Numbered from the stretch's first letter, positions 25,307 through 34,701 are shown. The stretch is DNA of 64,000 nt from Roseiarcus sp963742305 (GCA_963742305.1 CAVULN010000051.1:6736-70735), one strand, 5' to 3'. The notes: generated by a model not told the origin, from the letters alone. A program made the numbers and translations.

Positions 25307-25723
25307 ATGATGGGCCATATCGATCCGACCAGGGAAGCTTTCGCCGCCTTTCGCGCCGACGACCGGCCCGGCCCGATCCATATGCTCAACCTGGTCAGGC
25401 TGCGCGACCGCGCGGCCTATCCGGACGGGCGCGAATCGACCGGCGCCGAAGCCTATGCGGCCTACGGGCGAGAGAGCGAGCCAGTCTTCTCGCGCCTCGG
25501 CGGCTCGATCGTCTGGCGCGGGCGGTTCGAGCAGACGCTCATCGGACCGTCCGGGGAGCGCTGGGATCGCTGCTTCATCGCCATGTACCCGAGCGTCGCG
25601 GCTTTCGTCGCCATGATCCGCGATCCTGTCTACCGCGAGGCGGTCAAGCATCGGCAGGCGGCGGTGGAGGATTCGCGACTCATCCGGCTTCAGCCCGGCG
25701 AGGGGGGCGCCGGGTTCGGCTGA
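25307..25723 (+). CDS. DUF1330 domain-containing protein
   Basis: A 138-residue protein of the DUF1330 family, which has a dimeric ferredoxin-like (alpha-beta barrel) fold. Visible conserved parts are PIHMLNLVRLRDRAAYP near residue 23, GSIVWRGRF near 65 and a C-terminal DPVYREAVKHRQAAVEDSRLI. No enzymatic role is established. The preceding base context has GGGAGCGCG before the ATG pair at 25307. It follows the TadG-like gene by 95 bases, but a shared function is not evident. Confidence 0.8.
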   Translation: MMGHIDPTREAFAAFRADDRPGPIHMLNLVRLRDRAAYPDGRESTGAEAYAAYGRESEPVFSRLGGSIVWRGRFEQTLIGPSGERWDRCFIAMYPSVAAFVAMIRDPVYREAVKHRQAAVEDSRLIRLQPGEGGAGFG

Positions 25724-25781
25724 ACGCACTTGCGCCTCGCGGCCTTGCCGCAGGTCCGGCCCTCGATTAGACCCGAAATCC

Positions 25782-26009
25782 ATGAGCAAGGTCGTGCCGT
25801 TTGTCGCTGGCGTTCTCGGCGTCGTGTTCCTGGCGCTCGCGGCCGTGTACTGGCTGACCCCCGCGGGCGGCCTGCCCCATTTCCTGCCAGGCTTTGAAGC
25901 GGAGTCCGATCACGTCCACCTCACGCACGCGCTCGCTGCGCTGATCATCGCGCTCGCCCTGTTTGCCGCGGCCATCATCTGGTTCCAGCTCACCGCCGAG
26001 GATTACTGA
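25782..26009 (+). CDS. Small hydrophobic membrane protein
   Basis: A 75-residue protein with two predicted membrane segments (about residues 6-25 and 46-68) separated by a hydrophilic loop with the conserved-looking GxLPHFLPGFEAESDHVHLTHAL region. Small proteins of this type occur widely in proteobacteria, but I do not know a function. It ends with TAEDY. A weak purine-rich site precedes the ATG. It lies alone between DUF1330 and a convergent DUF1254 gene. Confidence 0.65.
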   Translation: MSKVVPFVAGVLGVVFLALAAVYWLTPAGGLPHFLPGFEAESDHVHLTHALAALIIALALFAAAIIWFQLTAEDY

Positions 26010-26157
26010 TTGGCCCGCGAGCCGCCGCAAGCGGTCGCGCGAGCGCCTATCCGGCGCGGGCCCGCGACCGCGTGTCGCCAAATCCTCGTGATCCGTGCGC
26101 AATGAGATGCGCCGGATCGGACATGCCAGAGGGCGGGGAACGCGCCCCCGCGCCGCG

Positions 26158-27123
26158 TCAGGCACGCTCGCTCGGTTCCGGAAACTTCCACGCGCCGCTC
26201 AGAATGGCGTCGCGCGGCCGATAGAGGCGCACGAGATAGTTCCACCCCGGCGTGATCGGCAGACAGTTTGAAATCTTGCCGTCACAGCCGCCGAACTGGA
26301 CGGCGACCCGGCCGTCGACGCTCTTCTTGGCGGTGATGGAGTTGAGCGTATGGGCGTTCTGCGGGTTGGGCTCGAAATAGCCCTTCGCGTTGTAGACGCT
26401 GATCGACCAGAACCCGTCGACCGGAACGTCCTTGACATCGAGTGTGTAAAACGTCGTCCCGTCGTTTTTCTCCGGCGTAAAGTTCAGGTAGAGCGCGTCC
26501 TTCTCCGGGTTGCCGCCCCAGGCTGAGGCGGATCCGATCAGATGGCGGACGGGATCGACCTCACCCTTCGGCCCGAACATGCCCTTGGTGTCGGGGAGGC
26601 CGGACGCCAGCGCCAGCAGCGCGTCGCGGGTTGTCTTCTGACTGCCCGCGTCCCAGCGAGGAACCTCGAACTCGCCCGGCCCACTGGGTTGGCTTACCTT
26701 GATCGCGTCTTGCAGGGCATGGACAGTCTCGACATCTTTCGGGTCGTTGGGATCGACCAGGATGCGGACCGCCACGATCGCATAGCGCGTGCCGATCTCG
26801 GTCTTGGCGAGCGTATGATCGCCAGATTTGTAGATGACCTCGTGTGTATAATGGTCCTCGTCGATCACCTGCATCGACATGAAACGCCCGCCAGCGTCCG
26901 GCAGCGTGAGGGTCACCGGGCCGGCGTCGAGGTCGAACACCGCGCCCGAATAGAGGGTGTCGCGGTTCATGCGGATGACGATCTGATGATCGATCGGCGT
27001 GGGCTCGCGGTTGTGGAAGAACTTGCCGAAGCCGCCGTCCTTGACGACCCCGCCGAAATAAAGATCGCTTTCAGCGCGCGCGAAATTGTCCGCTGTCACC
27101 AGAATTGTGGAACTTGACGCCAT
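26158..27123 (-). CDS. DUF1254/DUF1214 domain-containing protein
   Basis: A 321-residue protein carrying the central DUF1254 pattern (FFHNREPTPIDHQIVIRMNRDTLYS near residue 36) and the C-terminal DUF1214 domain (DGFWSISVYNAKGYFEPNP near 238). The family is widespread and of unknown biochemical role. No signal peptide is visible. ATG 27123 has GAGGAGG six bases upstream. The reading frame stays open upstream into a relic of a second DUF1254 N-terminus (27124-27400), which may reflect duplication and deletion. Confidence 0.85.
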   Translation of the reverse strand: MASSSTILVTADNFARAESDLYFGGVVKDGGFGKFFHNREPTPIDHQIVIRMNRDTLYSGAVFDLDAGPVTLTLPDAGGRFMSMQVIDEDHYTHEVIYKSGDHTLAKTEIGTRYAIVAVRILVDPNDPKDVETVHALQDAIKVSQPSGPGEFEVPRWDAGSQKTTRDALLALASGLPDTKGMFGPKGEVDPVRHLIGSASAWGGNPEKDALYLNFTPEKNDGTTFYTLDVKDVPVDGFWSISVYNAKGYFEPNPQNAHTLNSITAKKSVDGRVAVQFGGCDGKISNCLPITPGWNYLVRLYRPRDAILSGAWKFPEPSERA

Positions 27124-27400
27124 TGCGCGTCCTCCTCGTGTGTCGTCCAGGATTCCCCGTGGCGCCGCGACCGAGACGCCGGAAAACCCATCCATGAAGC
27201 TCTGCACGCCACGGCTCAGGGCGAGATCATCGGAGACCTTGTCGACCGTGTCCGCTGTCGGAATTCCACCGCGGAGCTGAAACGCGCCGAGCGAGGCCGC
27301 GAGCTTGTCGGGCGTCGCGATCGCGGCCGGCGGCGTCCGAGCGAGCGCGAGCGACAAGGCGGCGTCGGTCTCGCCAATCCACCGCAAGCGGACGCGGGGG
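27124..27400 (-). pseudogene. Relic N-terminus of a second DUF1254 protein, in frame with the intact gene
   Basis: In the frame of the downstream DUF1254/1214 gene, this stretch encodes about 90 residues, including IPTADTVDKVSDDLALSRGVQSFM. That resembles the start of longer DUF1254 proteins (xVPTxETVxKVYDxLDFxRGVxxFL), which the intact gene lacks. It has no good start, and the ribosome binding site of the intact gene is inside it. A deletion that joined two paralogues, or shortening of a longer ancestor, would explain it. The assignment rests on pattern memory. Confidence 0.45.
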
Positions 27401-27501
27401 CCGGCGCCTGTTCCGGGGTTCACGTCGAAACCCGGTCGCCAATGATTCAGGTGGCCTGGACGGCGTTTGGCGGTTGCATTCAACACGCCATCGCGTCGTC
27501 T

Positions 27502-28062
27502 TCAGCCCTGGCCGCGAAGCCGCAGAAGCCGCGATGGAAGGTACTCGACGTCGATGCTGACGCCGTCCCCGCTCAGCGGGTTCGCGGTGTACACCACGGA
27601 GACCGCGAGCTCGAACTGGCTCACGATCGTCAGGAGGGCGATGGTGAGCGGGGCGTCTCCGCCCGCGGCCGCTCCCAGGAGCAGTTCCGAGATGCGGCAA
27701 CAATCGTCCATCGTCGCGGCCAGCGGGGGAAGCTTGACGACGTCAACCGGGCGCCCGCGAAGGAGGGCGGGATCGGCCACGTTGGGCTCGCGCGCCACCA
27801 CGGCGCCCGAGTTGATCAGGGGCAGGACGACCTTCAAAACCGTCGCGGTCTCGAGGTTGATGTTTTGGATGTTGACCTCGGTCGCGTACACGCCCGGCCG
27901 CGCGCCAGCGGCACAACAGCAGCCGGCGTCAGCTTGCCTGCCGCATACGATCTTCGCGCTATAGACAAACAGACCCTCGGCCGCAGCCGATATGGCGCCG
28001 AGCTCCTTGAGAAGGGGATGCGACAGGCGGTCAGCGTTCGAGCCTGTGGTGTTGCTAGCCAT
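27502..28062 (-). CDS. Conserved hypothetical protein with Cys clusters
   Basis: A 186-residue protein starting at ATG 28062 with GGAGG five bases upstream. After a short polar N-terminus come HPLLKELGAISAAAEGLFVYSAKIVCG, a Cys cluster (ADAGCCCAAG, near residue 47), a beta-rich region with ATEVNIQNINLE, and a second cluster (ATMDDCCRISELLLG, near 113). The C-terminus reads SIDVEYLPSRLL. The five to six Cys residues in two clusters could bind metal or form disulfides. I do not recognise a named family. It has no clear operon partner. Confidence 0.65.
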   Translation of the reverse strand: MASNTTGSNADRLSHPLLKELGAISAAAEGLFVYSAKIVCGRQADAGCCCAAGARPGVYATEVNIQNINLETATVLKVVLPLINSGAVVAREPNVADPALLRGRPVDVVKLPPLAATMDDCCRISELLLGAAAGGDAPLTIALLTIVSQFELAVSVVYTANPLSGDGVSIDVEYLPSRLLRLRGQG

Positions 28063-29078
28063 CTCGACCTCCGTTGTGGGACAGCGGACGGATGAGCGGC
28101 GCCTCGACGCGTTGCCTCCCTCGACCTTGCATCTCTCGAGGGGCCGCGCGTCGTCGACCGGACCGGACGCCTCGCGCCTTCGGGCGCGCCCGAACCTGCC
28201 CCGCCGAGTGATGAAGCCGCATGGCCGACTTGGCAATCCGGAGAAATACCTAGCCATCGTTTCCCAGCCGGAAGCCCACGCGACGTCCGCGAGGTGTCCC
28301 AGAAGCGGCGGCATCGGCCCGGAGTTCAAGGGAGAGCTGGCCGCGGGCGTTGGGCTGCGTCGAGCGGCCCAATTGGCCGGCCTCGCGCGCTCGGGAACGC
28401 TGGGTTTCCACGACCTCTGTTCTATTTCGAACCGGCTGTGAAGCCCTTGGCGCGCTTGAGAAAACGAGACCTTGACGGGTCGCCTTTCGAGATTCGTGTG
28501 GCGGAAAATCAGAATGTATGCCAATATGATTTTGACAATTGGAATAGACGCCTCGGCCGACGAAGGCCAAACGGACAACAGATAACGATGATACAAAACT
28601 TTATCGGCAATTTTCTTCTACGTGTCACGATTTGGTGTATGCTCTATTCACAATCGAGGAGCGTGGCCAAGCGCGAAATCGGCACAGAGACGGCGCCCCA
28701 AGCGAGCGGGACCGCGCGCGAATTGGTCAGAGGACAGACGGCGAAAAGGGTGGCGTCCGAACCAGTCCGGCCCACTGAGAAGGGCGCGCTTCTCGCCTGG
28801 AATCGACGCAACCCATTGAAAACCCCTGACTCGGGCGCATAAAACGAATTTTCTGCTAACGATTCGTTTGGTCTTGTTTGGGCGACCGCCCGCCGAGCGC
28901 TAAGCGTAGCCGCCAAAGGGGGACAGGAGTGGAGGACCTTGAGGACGGGGGCGGGGAGGGCGCCGGCTTGGACTGTGTGCATAGCAGCATGGAATTGTGC
29001 GGCGCAGCAAATGGGAGTATAAGTTGCGCCTGCGGTCTGGGGGGAGAAGCGCTCGGCGAGGGGCGGACGGAGACAGCG
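28063..29078. other. About 1 kb without a convincing gene
   Basis: Between two hypothetical genes. Open frames are arginine-rich and lack family resemblance. The stretch 28500-28660 is AT-rich for this genome, and one weak frame from GTG near 28663 to 28842 follows GAGGAG, but its product looks random. A repeat related to 34702-34787 starts at 28808. The region may hold decayed mobile DNA. Confidence 0.45.
28808..28882 (+). repeat. Dispersed repeat D, copy 1
   Basis: Starts GCAACCCATTGAAAA and ends in a T/G-rich CGTTTGGTCTTGTTTGGG. It can be aligned along about 75-85 bases with 34702-34787 (GCAACCCATTGAAAA ... CTGTTTGGTTTTGTT). Both copies are in AT-richer intergenic DNA, and the second sits next to a possible transposase scrap, so an insertion-sequence end is a possible origin. 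Confidence 0.5.
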
Positions 29079-29246
29079 ATGCAGCATTTCCATGCCGGAA
29101 ACCGTCACAAGATCAAGGACGCGCCGCCGAACACCTGGGCGACGGTGCACTTCCGCGACGTCGTCACCCGGAGCGAACTCGCGCGCCGCGGCTTTCACCT
29201 CGTCGACATGAGCGGCGAAGTCTGGACCATGCGCCGCGAGGGCTAG
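29079..29246 (+). CDS. Small hypothetical protein
   Basis: A 55-residue basic protein beginning MQHFHAGNRHKIKD, with a WATVHFRDVVTRSELARRGFHLVDMSGEVW core. A CGGAG site lies about eight bases before the ATG at 29079. Its amino-acid composition is protein-like rather than GC-driven noise, but I know no family. It is followed at once by intergenic repeat copy B. Confidence 0.5.
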   Translation: MQHFHAGNRHKIKDAPPNTWATVHFRDVVTRSELARRGFHLVDMSGEVWTMRREG

Positions 29247-29262
29247 CTACGCACGTTTTTAA

Positions 29263-29333
29263 GGTCGGAACTAAACAGGGTCGTAACCGACTGAAAACAT
29301 TAGGGGGCGCCGGTAAAATTACCGCTAGGCCAG
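29263..29333 (+). repeat. Dispersed intergenic repeat, copy B
   Basis: Contains GGAACTAAACAGGGTC and AGGGGGCGCCGGTAAAATTACCGC, matching the reverse complement of copy A (11725-11800) at most positions. CGGTAAAATTACCG (29311-29324) is a perfect palindrome that could fold as a hairpin. It lies between a small gene and the convergent 3' end of ftsK. Confidence 0.75.
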
Positions 29334-29416
29334 GCGCGCCGCGCCAAACGCGATCCCGAGGGGTCCTCCCCGAAGGGCTCCGGGGCGGCGCGGCGGCCGC
29401 AGCTTCCGGCGCGGCC

Positions 29417-31942
29417 TCATGTCTCATCCAGATCCTCGAACGCGCCCCGGTCGACCCCATTGCCGATCAGGATCTCCCGCTTGCCCGAGTGGTTGGGCGC
29501 GCTGACCACGCCCTCCTTCTCCATCCGCTCGACCAGTGACGCCGCTTTGTTGTAGCCGACCGAGAGGCGTCGCTGGATGTAGCTCGTCGACACCTTGCGA
29601 TCGCGCAGCACGATATTGACCGCGCGGTCGTAGTAGTCGGCGGATTCCTCGGCGTCCATCGAGCCGGGGGAGGGCAGGGGGGTCTCGTCGTCGTCGTCGC
29701 CGCTTCCCTCGTCCTCCTCGGTGATCGCGTACAGGTATTCCGGCGCGCCCTGTTTCTTGAGATGGGCGACGACCTTCTCGACCTCGGTGTCGGACACGAA
29801 CGGCCCGTGGACGCGCGAGATGCGCCCGCCCCCCGCCATGTAGAGCATGTCGCCCTGGCCGAGCAGCTGCTCGGCGCCCTGTTCGCCGAGGATGGTGCGG
29901 CTGTCGATCTTGCTCGTCACCTGAAACGAGATGCGGGTCGGGAAATTCGCCTTGATGGTGCCGGTGATGACGTCGACCGAAGGCCGCTGCGTCGCCATGA
30001 TGAGGTGGATGCCGGCGGCGCGGGCCATTTGCGCGAGCCTCTGGATCGCGCCCTCGATGTCCTTGCCGGCGACCATCATGAGGTCGGCCATCTCGTCGAC
30101 CACCACGACGATATAGGGCAGTTCGTCGAGCGGGATCTCCTCGGACTCGTAGACCGCCTCGCCGGTTTCGTGGTCGAAGCCGGTCTGGACCGTGCGGGTC
30201 AGCGCCTCGCCTCTCGCGAGAGCCTCGGCGACGCGGGCGTTGAAGCCGTCGATGTTGCGCACGCCCAGTTTCGACATCTTCTTGTAGCGGTCCTCCATCT
30301 CGCGGACCGCCCACTTGAGCGCGATGACCGCCTTCTTCGAATCGGTGACGACCGGGGTGAGCAGGTGCGGGATGCCGTCATAGGCGGACAGTTCGAGCAT
30401 TTTCGGATCGACCATGATGAGCCGGCATCGCTCGGGCTTCATCCGGTAGAGGAGCGAGAGAATCATGGTGTTGATCGCCACCGACTTGCCGGAGCCGGTG
30501 GTGCCGGCGACGAGCAGGTGGGGCATGCGGGTCAGGTCGACGATCACCGGCTCGCCGCCGATCGTCCTGCCGAGCGCGATCGGCAGGCGGTGGTTGGATT
30601 TGCCGAAGTCCTCGCTGGCCAGAAGCTCGCGCAGGTAGACGGTGTCGCGGCGCTGGTTCGGCAATTCGATGCCGATCGCGTTGCGGCCCTGAACCACTGC
30701 GACGCGGGCCGAGACCGCCGACATCGAGCGGGCGATGTCGTCGGCGAGCCCGATCACCCGCGAGGACTTGATGCCGGGCGCCGGTTCGAGTTCGTACAGG
30801 GCGACCACCGGCCCCGGGCGTACGTTGACGATCTCGCCCTTGACCCCGAAATCGTCGAGGACGCCTTCGAGGAGCCGCGCGTTCTGCTCGAGCGCGTCCT
30901 GCGAAACCTTCAAGCCGACCGATTTCTTCGGCTCTGTCAGCATCGCGATCGGAGGCATGATCCACTCGCCGCGCGGCTTCTGCGGGACGCCGCCGGGCGG
31001 CCGGGCCGCGGACGGGCGGAGCGGAAGCAAAGGGGCGAGGGGCGCCGCTCCCGCGGACGCGCCTTGAATGCGAGGGGCGAGAGCGGCGGCGAGACTCGCA
31101 ACGTCGTCTGAATCTTGGAGGCTCGGCCAGGAGGTCGCGTGCGGCGCGATAGTGGGCGCGCCGCTCTGTATGGGCGGCGGCTGGCCCGTGGTCCTTGGGC
31201 CGCGCCGAACCATCCGGCGCAGCGTCCCCTTTGCTGTGAGAAGAGCGTGGATGACGGCGCCGATTGACACCATGCCGAAGCTCGGACGGTCCTCGCCTTC
31301 TTCGTCGTCGAAACGCGCCAGGGCCTGGGCGCGGGTCCGTCCGCCCGGCTCATCGGGCGCGTCTTCTGTCAGGCCGCCCGCCGCGCTCCCGGCGCCCGAG
31401 GCGGCGGCGAGCCCGAGAATGGCGATGGCGGCGAAAGCGGCGCCAAGCGCGACCGCCGCCCATTGCGAGACCGGAAGAATGCGGCGTGGGATCGTGAGTA
31501 CCGCGTCGCCGACCACTCCGCCGAGGCCGGTCGGCAGAGGCCAGCTTCCGGGCGCGGGAAGCAGGGACGCCAGCGCCGCCGCGGCGATCACGCCAGCGAG
31601 ATAGAGGCCGGCTTTCAGGCGCGGCCGCCCGAGGCGCCGCTGCGTCAAGAGGCTCCAGCCCCAGAAGGCGGGGGGGACCAGGAGCGCCGCCGAGGCCAGG
31701 CCAATGAATTGCATCACGAGATCGGCGGCGATCGCGCCGGGAGCGCCAAGAAGGTTGTGGATGCGCGAGCTGGTCGCGTGATTGAGGGAGGGATCGCTGA
31801 CCGACCAGGTGAGCAGGGCGAGCGTCAGGGCGCCGACGCCAAGAAGCGCGGCGAGGCCGGCGATTTCAGCCGCCCGCCGCTTCGGGAACTCGCGCACCGG
31901 CGCCGGCAGGTGGTCGACAAAGGAGAAGGTCGTGGTGCGCAT
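29417..31942 (-). CDS. ftsK: DNA translocase FtsK/SpoIIIE
   Basis: An 841-residue septal DNA pump that clears the chromosome terminus and activates XerCD at dif. The N-terminal 190 residues hold four to five membrane spans, followed by a short Pro/Ala-rich linker. The motor has Walker A GTTGSGKS near residue 480 and Walker B VVVVDEMADLMM near 600. The gamma winged-helix domain (VSTSYIQRRLSVGYNKAASLVERM) lies near the C-terminus. The length is normal for alphaproteobacteria. The ATG at 31942 is well placed. It is transcribed alone, convergent with copy B of the repeat. Confidence 0.95.
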   Translation of the reverse strand: MRTTTFSFVDHLPAPVREFPKRRAAEIAGLAALLGVGALTLALLTWSVSDPSLNHATSSRIHNLLGAPGAIAADLVMQFIGLASAALLVPPAFWGWSLLTQRRLGRPRLKAGLYLAGVIAAAALASLLPAPGSWPLPTGLGGVVGDAVLTIPRRILPVSQWAAVALGAAFAAIAILGLAAASGAGSAAGGLTEDAPDEPGGRTRAQALARFDDEEGEDRPSFGMVSIGAVIHALLTAKGTLRRMVRRGPRTTGQPPPIQSGAPTIAPHATSWPSLQDSDDVASLAAALAPRIQGASAGAAPLAPLLPLRPSAARPPGGVPQKPRGEWIMPPIAMLTEPKKSVGLKVSQDALEQNARLLEGVLDDFGVKGEIVNVRPGPVVALYELEPAPGIKSSRVIGLADDIARSMSAVSARVAVVQGRNAIGIELPNQRRDTVYLRELLASEDFGKSNHRLPIALGRTIGGEPVIVDLTRMPHLLVAGTTGSGKSVAINTMILSLLYRMKPERCRLIMVDPKMLELSAYDGIPHLLTPVVTDSKKAVIALKWAVREMEDRYKKMSKLGVRNIDGFNARVAEALARGEALTRTVQTGFDHETGEAVYESEEIPLDELPYIVVVVDEMADLMMVAGKDIEGAIQRLAQMARAAGIHLIMATQRPSVDVITGTIKANFPTRISFQVTSKIDSRTILGEQGAEQLLGQGDMLYMAGGGRISRVHGPFVSDTEVEKVVAHLKKQGAPEYLYAITEEDEGSGDDDDETPLPSPGSMDAEESADYYDRAVNIVLRDRKVSTSYIQRRLSVGYNKAASLVERMEKEGVVSAPNHSGKREILIGNGVDRGAFEDLDET

Positions 31943-32057
31943 CGCTCGCTCGCCGGCCCGACGCAGAGGAACCGCGCGGCGCCCTTCGCTGACCTTAAGT
32001 CGTCTGGAGTTAATGGGGGCCTAACCATAACCCGCCGCCCGACCGTCCTGCGTCCAG

Positions 32058-32085
32058 AAAAAATGGACGCCCCAAGGGGCGTCCA
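32058..32085 (-). terminator. Rho-independent terminator after amtB
   Basis: On the minus strand, a perfect TGGACGCCCC/GGGGCGTCCA stem (32064-32085) is followed by TTTTTTCT. It lies about 55 bases after the amtB stop and ends the glnK-amtB unit. Confidence 0.9.
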
Positions 32086-32139
32086 AAGTCCGCGGGAGGT
32101 GAGAAGCCAGGCAGCGTTTGGCCGCCAGGCGCGGCAGCT

Positions 32140-33612
32140 TCAGTGAACGACTTCGCCGTGCAGGGCGAGGTCGAGACCGTCGCGCTCGACCTCTTCGGAG
32201 ACGCGCAGGCCGACGGCGACGTCAACGATCTTCAGGATGATGAAGGTGACGATCGCGTCGTAGACGATCACCGTCACAATCCCCTTGATCTGATTGATGA
32301 ACTGGCCGACGTTGCCCTCCAGGAGGCCGGAGTGGCCGCTGAATTCGCTGACCGCGAACACCCCGGTCAGGAGCGCGCCGATGATCCCGCCGACCGCATG
32401 GACGCCAAAGGCGTCAAGCGCGTCGTCGTAGCCGAACGAGTGCTTGAGGCCGGTCGCGCCCCAGTAGCAGCCAACGCCACAGGCGATGCCGATCACCAGC
32501 GCGCCAACCGGGCCGACGAAGCCCGAAGCCGGCGTGATGGCGACGAGCCCGGCCACTGCGCCCGAGCAGATGCCGATGACCGTCGGCTTGCCGCGGTGCC
32601 CCCATTCGACGAACATCCAGGTCAGCGCCGCGACGGCCGTGGCGATCTGGGTGACGGTCATCGCCATGCCGGCCTGCAAGCCTGCGGTGACCGCCGAGCC
32701 GGCGTTGAACCCGAACCAGCCGACCCACAGAAGCCCCGCGCCGATGAAGGTCAGAACCATGTTGTGGCCAGGCGCTGGCGCCTTGCGCTTGCCGAGCAGG
32801 AGGCACGACACGAGTCCGGCGACGCCCGCGTTGATGTGGACCACCGTTCCGCCGGCGAAGTCGAGGACCTGGAAGGCGCCCTGGAAGTTGCCCTTGGAGT
32901 CGACGTTGGCCGCGCTCATGAACCCGTCCGGCCCCCAGACCCAGTGGGCGACCGGCGCGTAGACGAAGATCGCCCACAGGCCGATGAACCACAGCATGGC
33001 CGAGAACTTCATCCGTTCGGCGAACGAGCCCGCGATGAGCGCCGGCGTAATGATCGCGAACGTCATCTGGAACATCATGTAGACGGTCTCGGGGATCGTT
33101 GGCGCGAGAGGATTGGGATTATTCGCCCCGCTCGCCAAGTCGTAATGGATTCCCTGGAGGAACACCCGAGAGAACCCGCCTACGAAGGCGCTGCCGCCGG
33201 TGAACGCGAGGCTGTAGGTGAGCACGAAGTAGATCACCGTCACCAGCGCGGTGATGGCGAAGCTCGTCATCACGGTGTCGCCGACGTTCTTCTTGCTGAC
33301 CATGCCCCCGTAGAAGAGGCCGAGGCCGGGGATGGTCATCATCAGGACCAGCGCGACCGAGGTGAGCAGCCAGGCGGTGTCGCCGGAATTGCCGGTGCAT
33401 TTTTCGACCACCGACGCCGAGCAGCTCGGCGGAGCGGCAGGGGCCGCCGGCGCCGCTTGGGCCGCGGGAGCGGCGGCGGGAGCGGCCGGCGCGGCTTGCG
33501 CGGCCGCTGGCGCGGGATTGTCCTCGGCGATCGCGGCGGGCGCGGCGAAGCCAATCAAGAGCGCAGCCGTCAGCGCCGCCAGAAGGCCGGTCAATTTGCG
33601 TAGAAGATTCAT
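32140..33612 (-). CDS. amtB: Ammonium transporter AmtB
   Basis: A 490-residue inner-membrane ammonium channel. A signal peptide (about 1-29) is followed by an unusually long Ala/Pro-rich linker (about 30-62) and then eleven spans. Diagnostic pieces are GLGLFYGGMVSKKN, FAGGTVVHINAGVAGL and the FGVHAVGGIIGALLTG block carrying the second pore His. ATG 33612 has GGAG five bases upstream. It is cotranscribed downstream of glnK, whose product plugs the channel when nitrogen is plentiful. A strong terminator follows. Confidence 0.95.
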   Translation of the reverse strand: MNLLRKLTGLLAALTAALLIGFAAPAAIAEDNPAPAAAQAAPAAPAAAPAAQAAPAAPAAPPSCSASVVEKCTGNSGDTAWLLTSVALVLMMTIPGLGLFYGGMVSKKNVGDTVMTSFAITALVTVIYFVLTYSLAFTGGSAFVGGFSRVFLQGIHYDLASGANNPNPLAPTIPETVYMMFQMTFAIITPALIAGSFAERMKFSAMLWFIGLWAIFVYAPVAHWVWGPDGFMSAANVDSKGNFQGAFQVLDFAGGTVVHINAGVAGLVSCLLLGKRKAPAPGHNMVLTFIGAGLLWVGWFGFNAGSAVTAGLQAGMAMTVTQIATAVAALTWMFVEWGHRGKPTVIGICSGAVAGLVAITPASGFVGPVGALVIGIACGVGCYWGATGLKHSFGYDDALDAFGVHAVGGIIGALLTGVFAVSEFSGHSGLLEGNVGQFINQIKGIVTVIVYDAIVTFIILKIVDVAVGLRVSEEVERDGLDLALHGEVVH

Positions 33613-33697
33613 GGATTGGACTCCGGAAATGGTGGGAAAGGGGCCGCTCGAAGAGCGCTTGCGAAAAAGGGAACGCCCGCTTTTCGCTGCGAAATCC

Positions 33698-34036
33698 CTA
33701 GAGCGCGTCCTTGTCCTTCTCGCCCGTACGGATCCGAACCGCCAACTCGAGCTCGTAGACAAAGATCTTGCCGTCGCCGATTTGCCCGGTGCGCGCGGCC
33801 GCAACGATCGCCTCGACCGCCGTGTCGGCCATTTCGGCGCTCACCGCGACTTCGATCTTGAGCTTGGGAAGGAAGCTCACGGCATATTCGGCGCCGCGAT
33901 AGATCTCGGTATGCCCCTTCTGCCGCCCGTAGCCCTTGACCTCGGTCACCGTCAGGCCGTGCACCCCGATGGCGGTGAGCGCATCGCGCACCTCCTCCAG
34001 TTTGAACGGCTTTATGATAGCCATTATGATTTTCAT
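33698..34036 (-). CDS. glnK: PII nitrogen regulatory protein
   Basis: A 112-residue PII signal protein with the uridylylated T-loop Tyr (EIYRGAEYAV, Tyr51), the B-loop TGQIGDGKIFV near residue 83 and an intact C-terminal RTGEKDKDAL. It senses ATP/ADP and 2-oxoglutarate and binds AmtB. The ATG at 34036 has GAGGATCC upstream. It lies 85 bases before amtB in the classic glnK-amtB order. NtrC-type control is usual for this operon; I could not confirm a sigma-54 site upstream. Confidence 0.94.
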   Translation of the reverse strand: MKIIMAIIKPFKLEEVRDALTAIGVHGLTVTEVKGYGRQKGHTEIYRGAEYAVSFLPKLKIEVAVSAEMADTAVEAIVAAARTGQIGDGKIFVYELELAVRIRTGEKDKDAL

Positions 34037-34444
34037 GGATCCTCGCCCCGGTCGTGACGTCAGAGCGGCGCTCGAATAACGCGGCTCTGCCGTGGTGGAA
34101 TCGGAACGCGAGCGCGCCCCGCCGGAAACGCGCGTAACAAGGCGCGTGCCACCGGCCCCCAGAGGGTTAACGGATTGAAAGGTCATTCTTATTTGCGGCC
34201 GGCCCGACCCGTCTTGCGCGCGTGACCAGCGACAATGGGCGTTTGACTAAAAAATAGGCGCCTAGGTTCTAATCAAATGCGAGGCGCTTCGTGAGTATCA
34301 TGCTTTCCCGTGAGAGCGCGAGACGCCGGCAAAACTGGGAAGACGCGAGAATTCGATCGATCGCCTGGCCTGGGTTGAACAAATGGCTCTTATAGCGTTA
34401 TCTATTGATTTGGGTGAGACTGGCTCAGATTGAGGAGCGATTCG

Positions 34445-34567
34445 ATGCGGGTTGAGGATTTTGCGGTTTGGCTGTCTGCGATTTCGGGCATGAGCGCGGT
34501 GCAGCGCGCTGAGGCGATGGCAGCGCTGGAAAAGGCTGCAGTCGCGGCCGGTCCTTCAACGAAGCCC
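34445..34567 (+). pseudogene. Possible transposase N-terminal fragment (IS1595-like)
   Basis: About 40 codons starting at ATG 34445 (preceded by GAGGAGCG) encode VEDFAVWLSAISGMSAVQRAEAMAALEKA. This resembles from memory the helical N-terminus of some IS1595-group transposases (FxxWLxxxxxLTxAQRxxAxxAL). Beyond that, no frame continues a transposase, and no DDE domain is present. The identification is tentative. Confidence 0.3.
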
Positions 34568-34701
34568 AATCGACGTATCGGGCGGCTCTCTCCGTCTGCA
34601 GGATGCGATGGCCAGGTTGGGCAGAAGAGCCGAGACGGCGAAAGATCGAGTTGCGACATTCCGGCTAGAGTGCAGCCGGGGAATTTTTCTTTTTTTTCGG
34701 C

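Noticed and set aside
28663..28842. GTG-started frame after GAGGAG, about 60 codons
   Set aside because: The product resembles no family, runs into repeat D and lies in a gene-poor stretch; not enough support.
29268..29292. GGAAC in repeat copy B as an EcfG promoter
   Set aside because: After 16 bases the sequence is CGAC, not CGTT, and there is no gene downstream on this strand; the GGAAC belongs to the repeat.
29762..31111. 449-codon open frame on the plus strand
   Set aside because: Antisense to ftsK, which carries all motor motifs.
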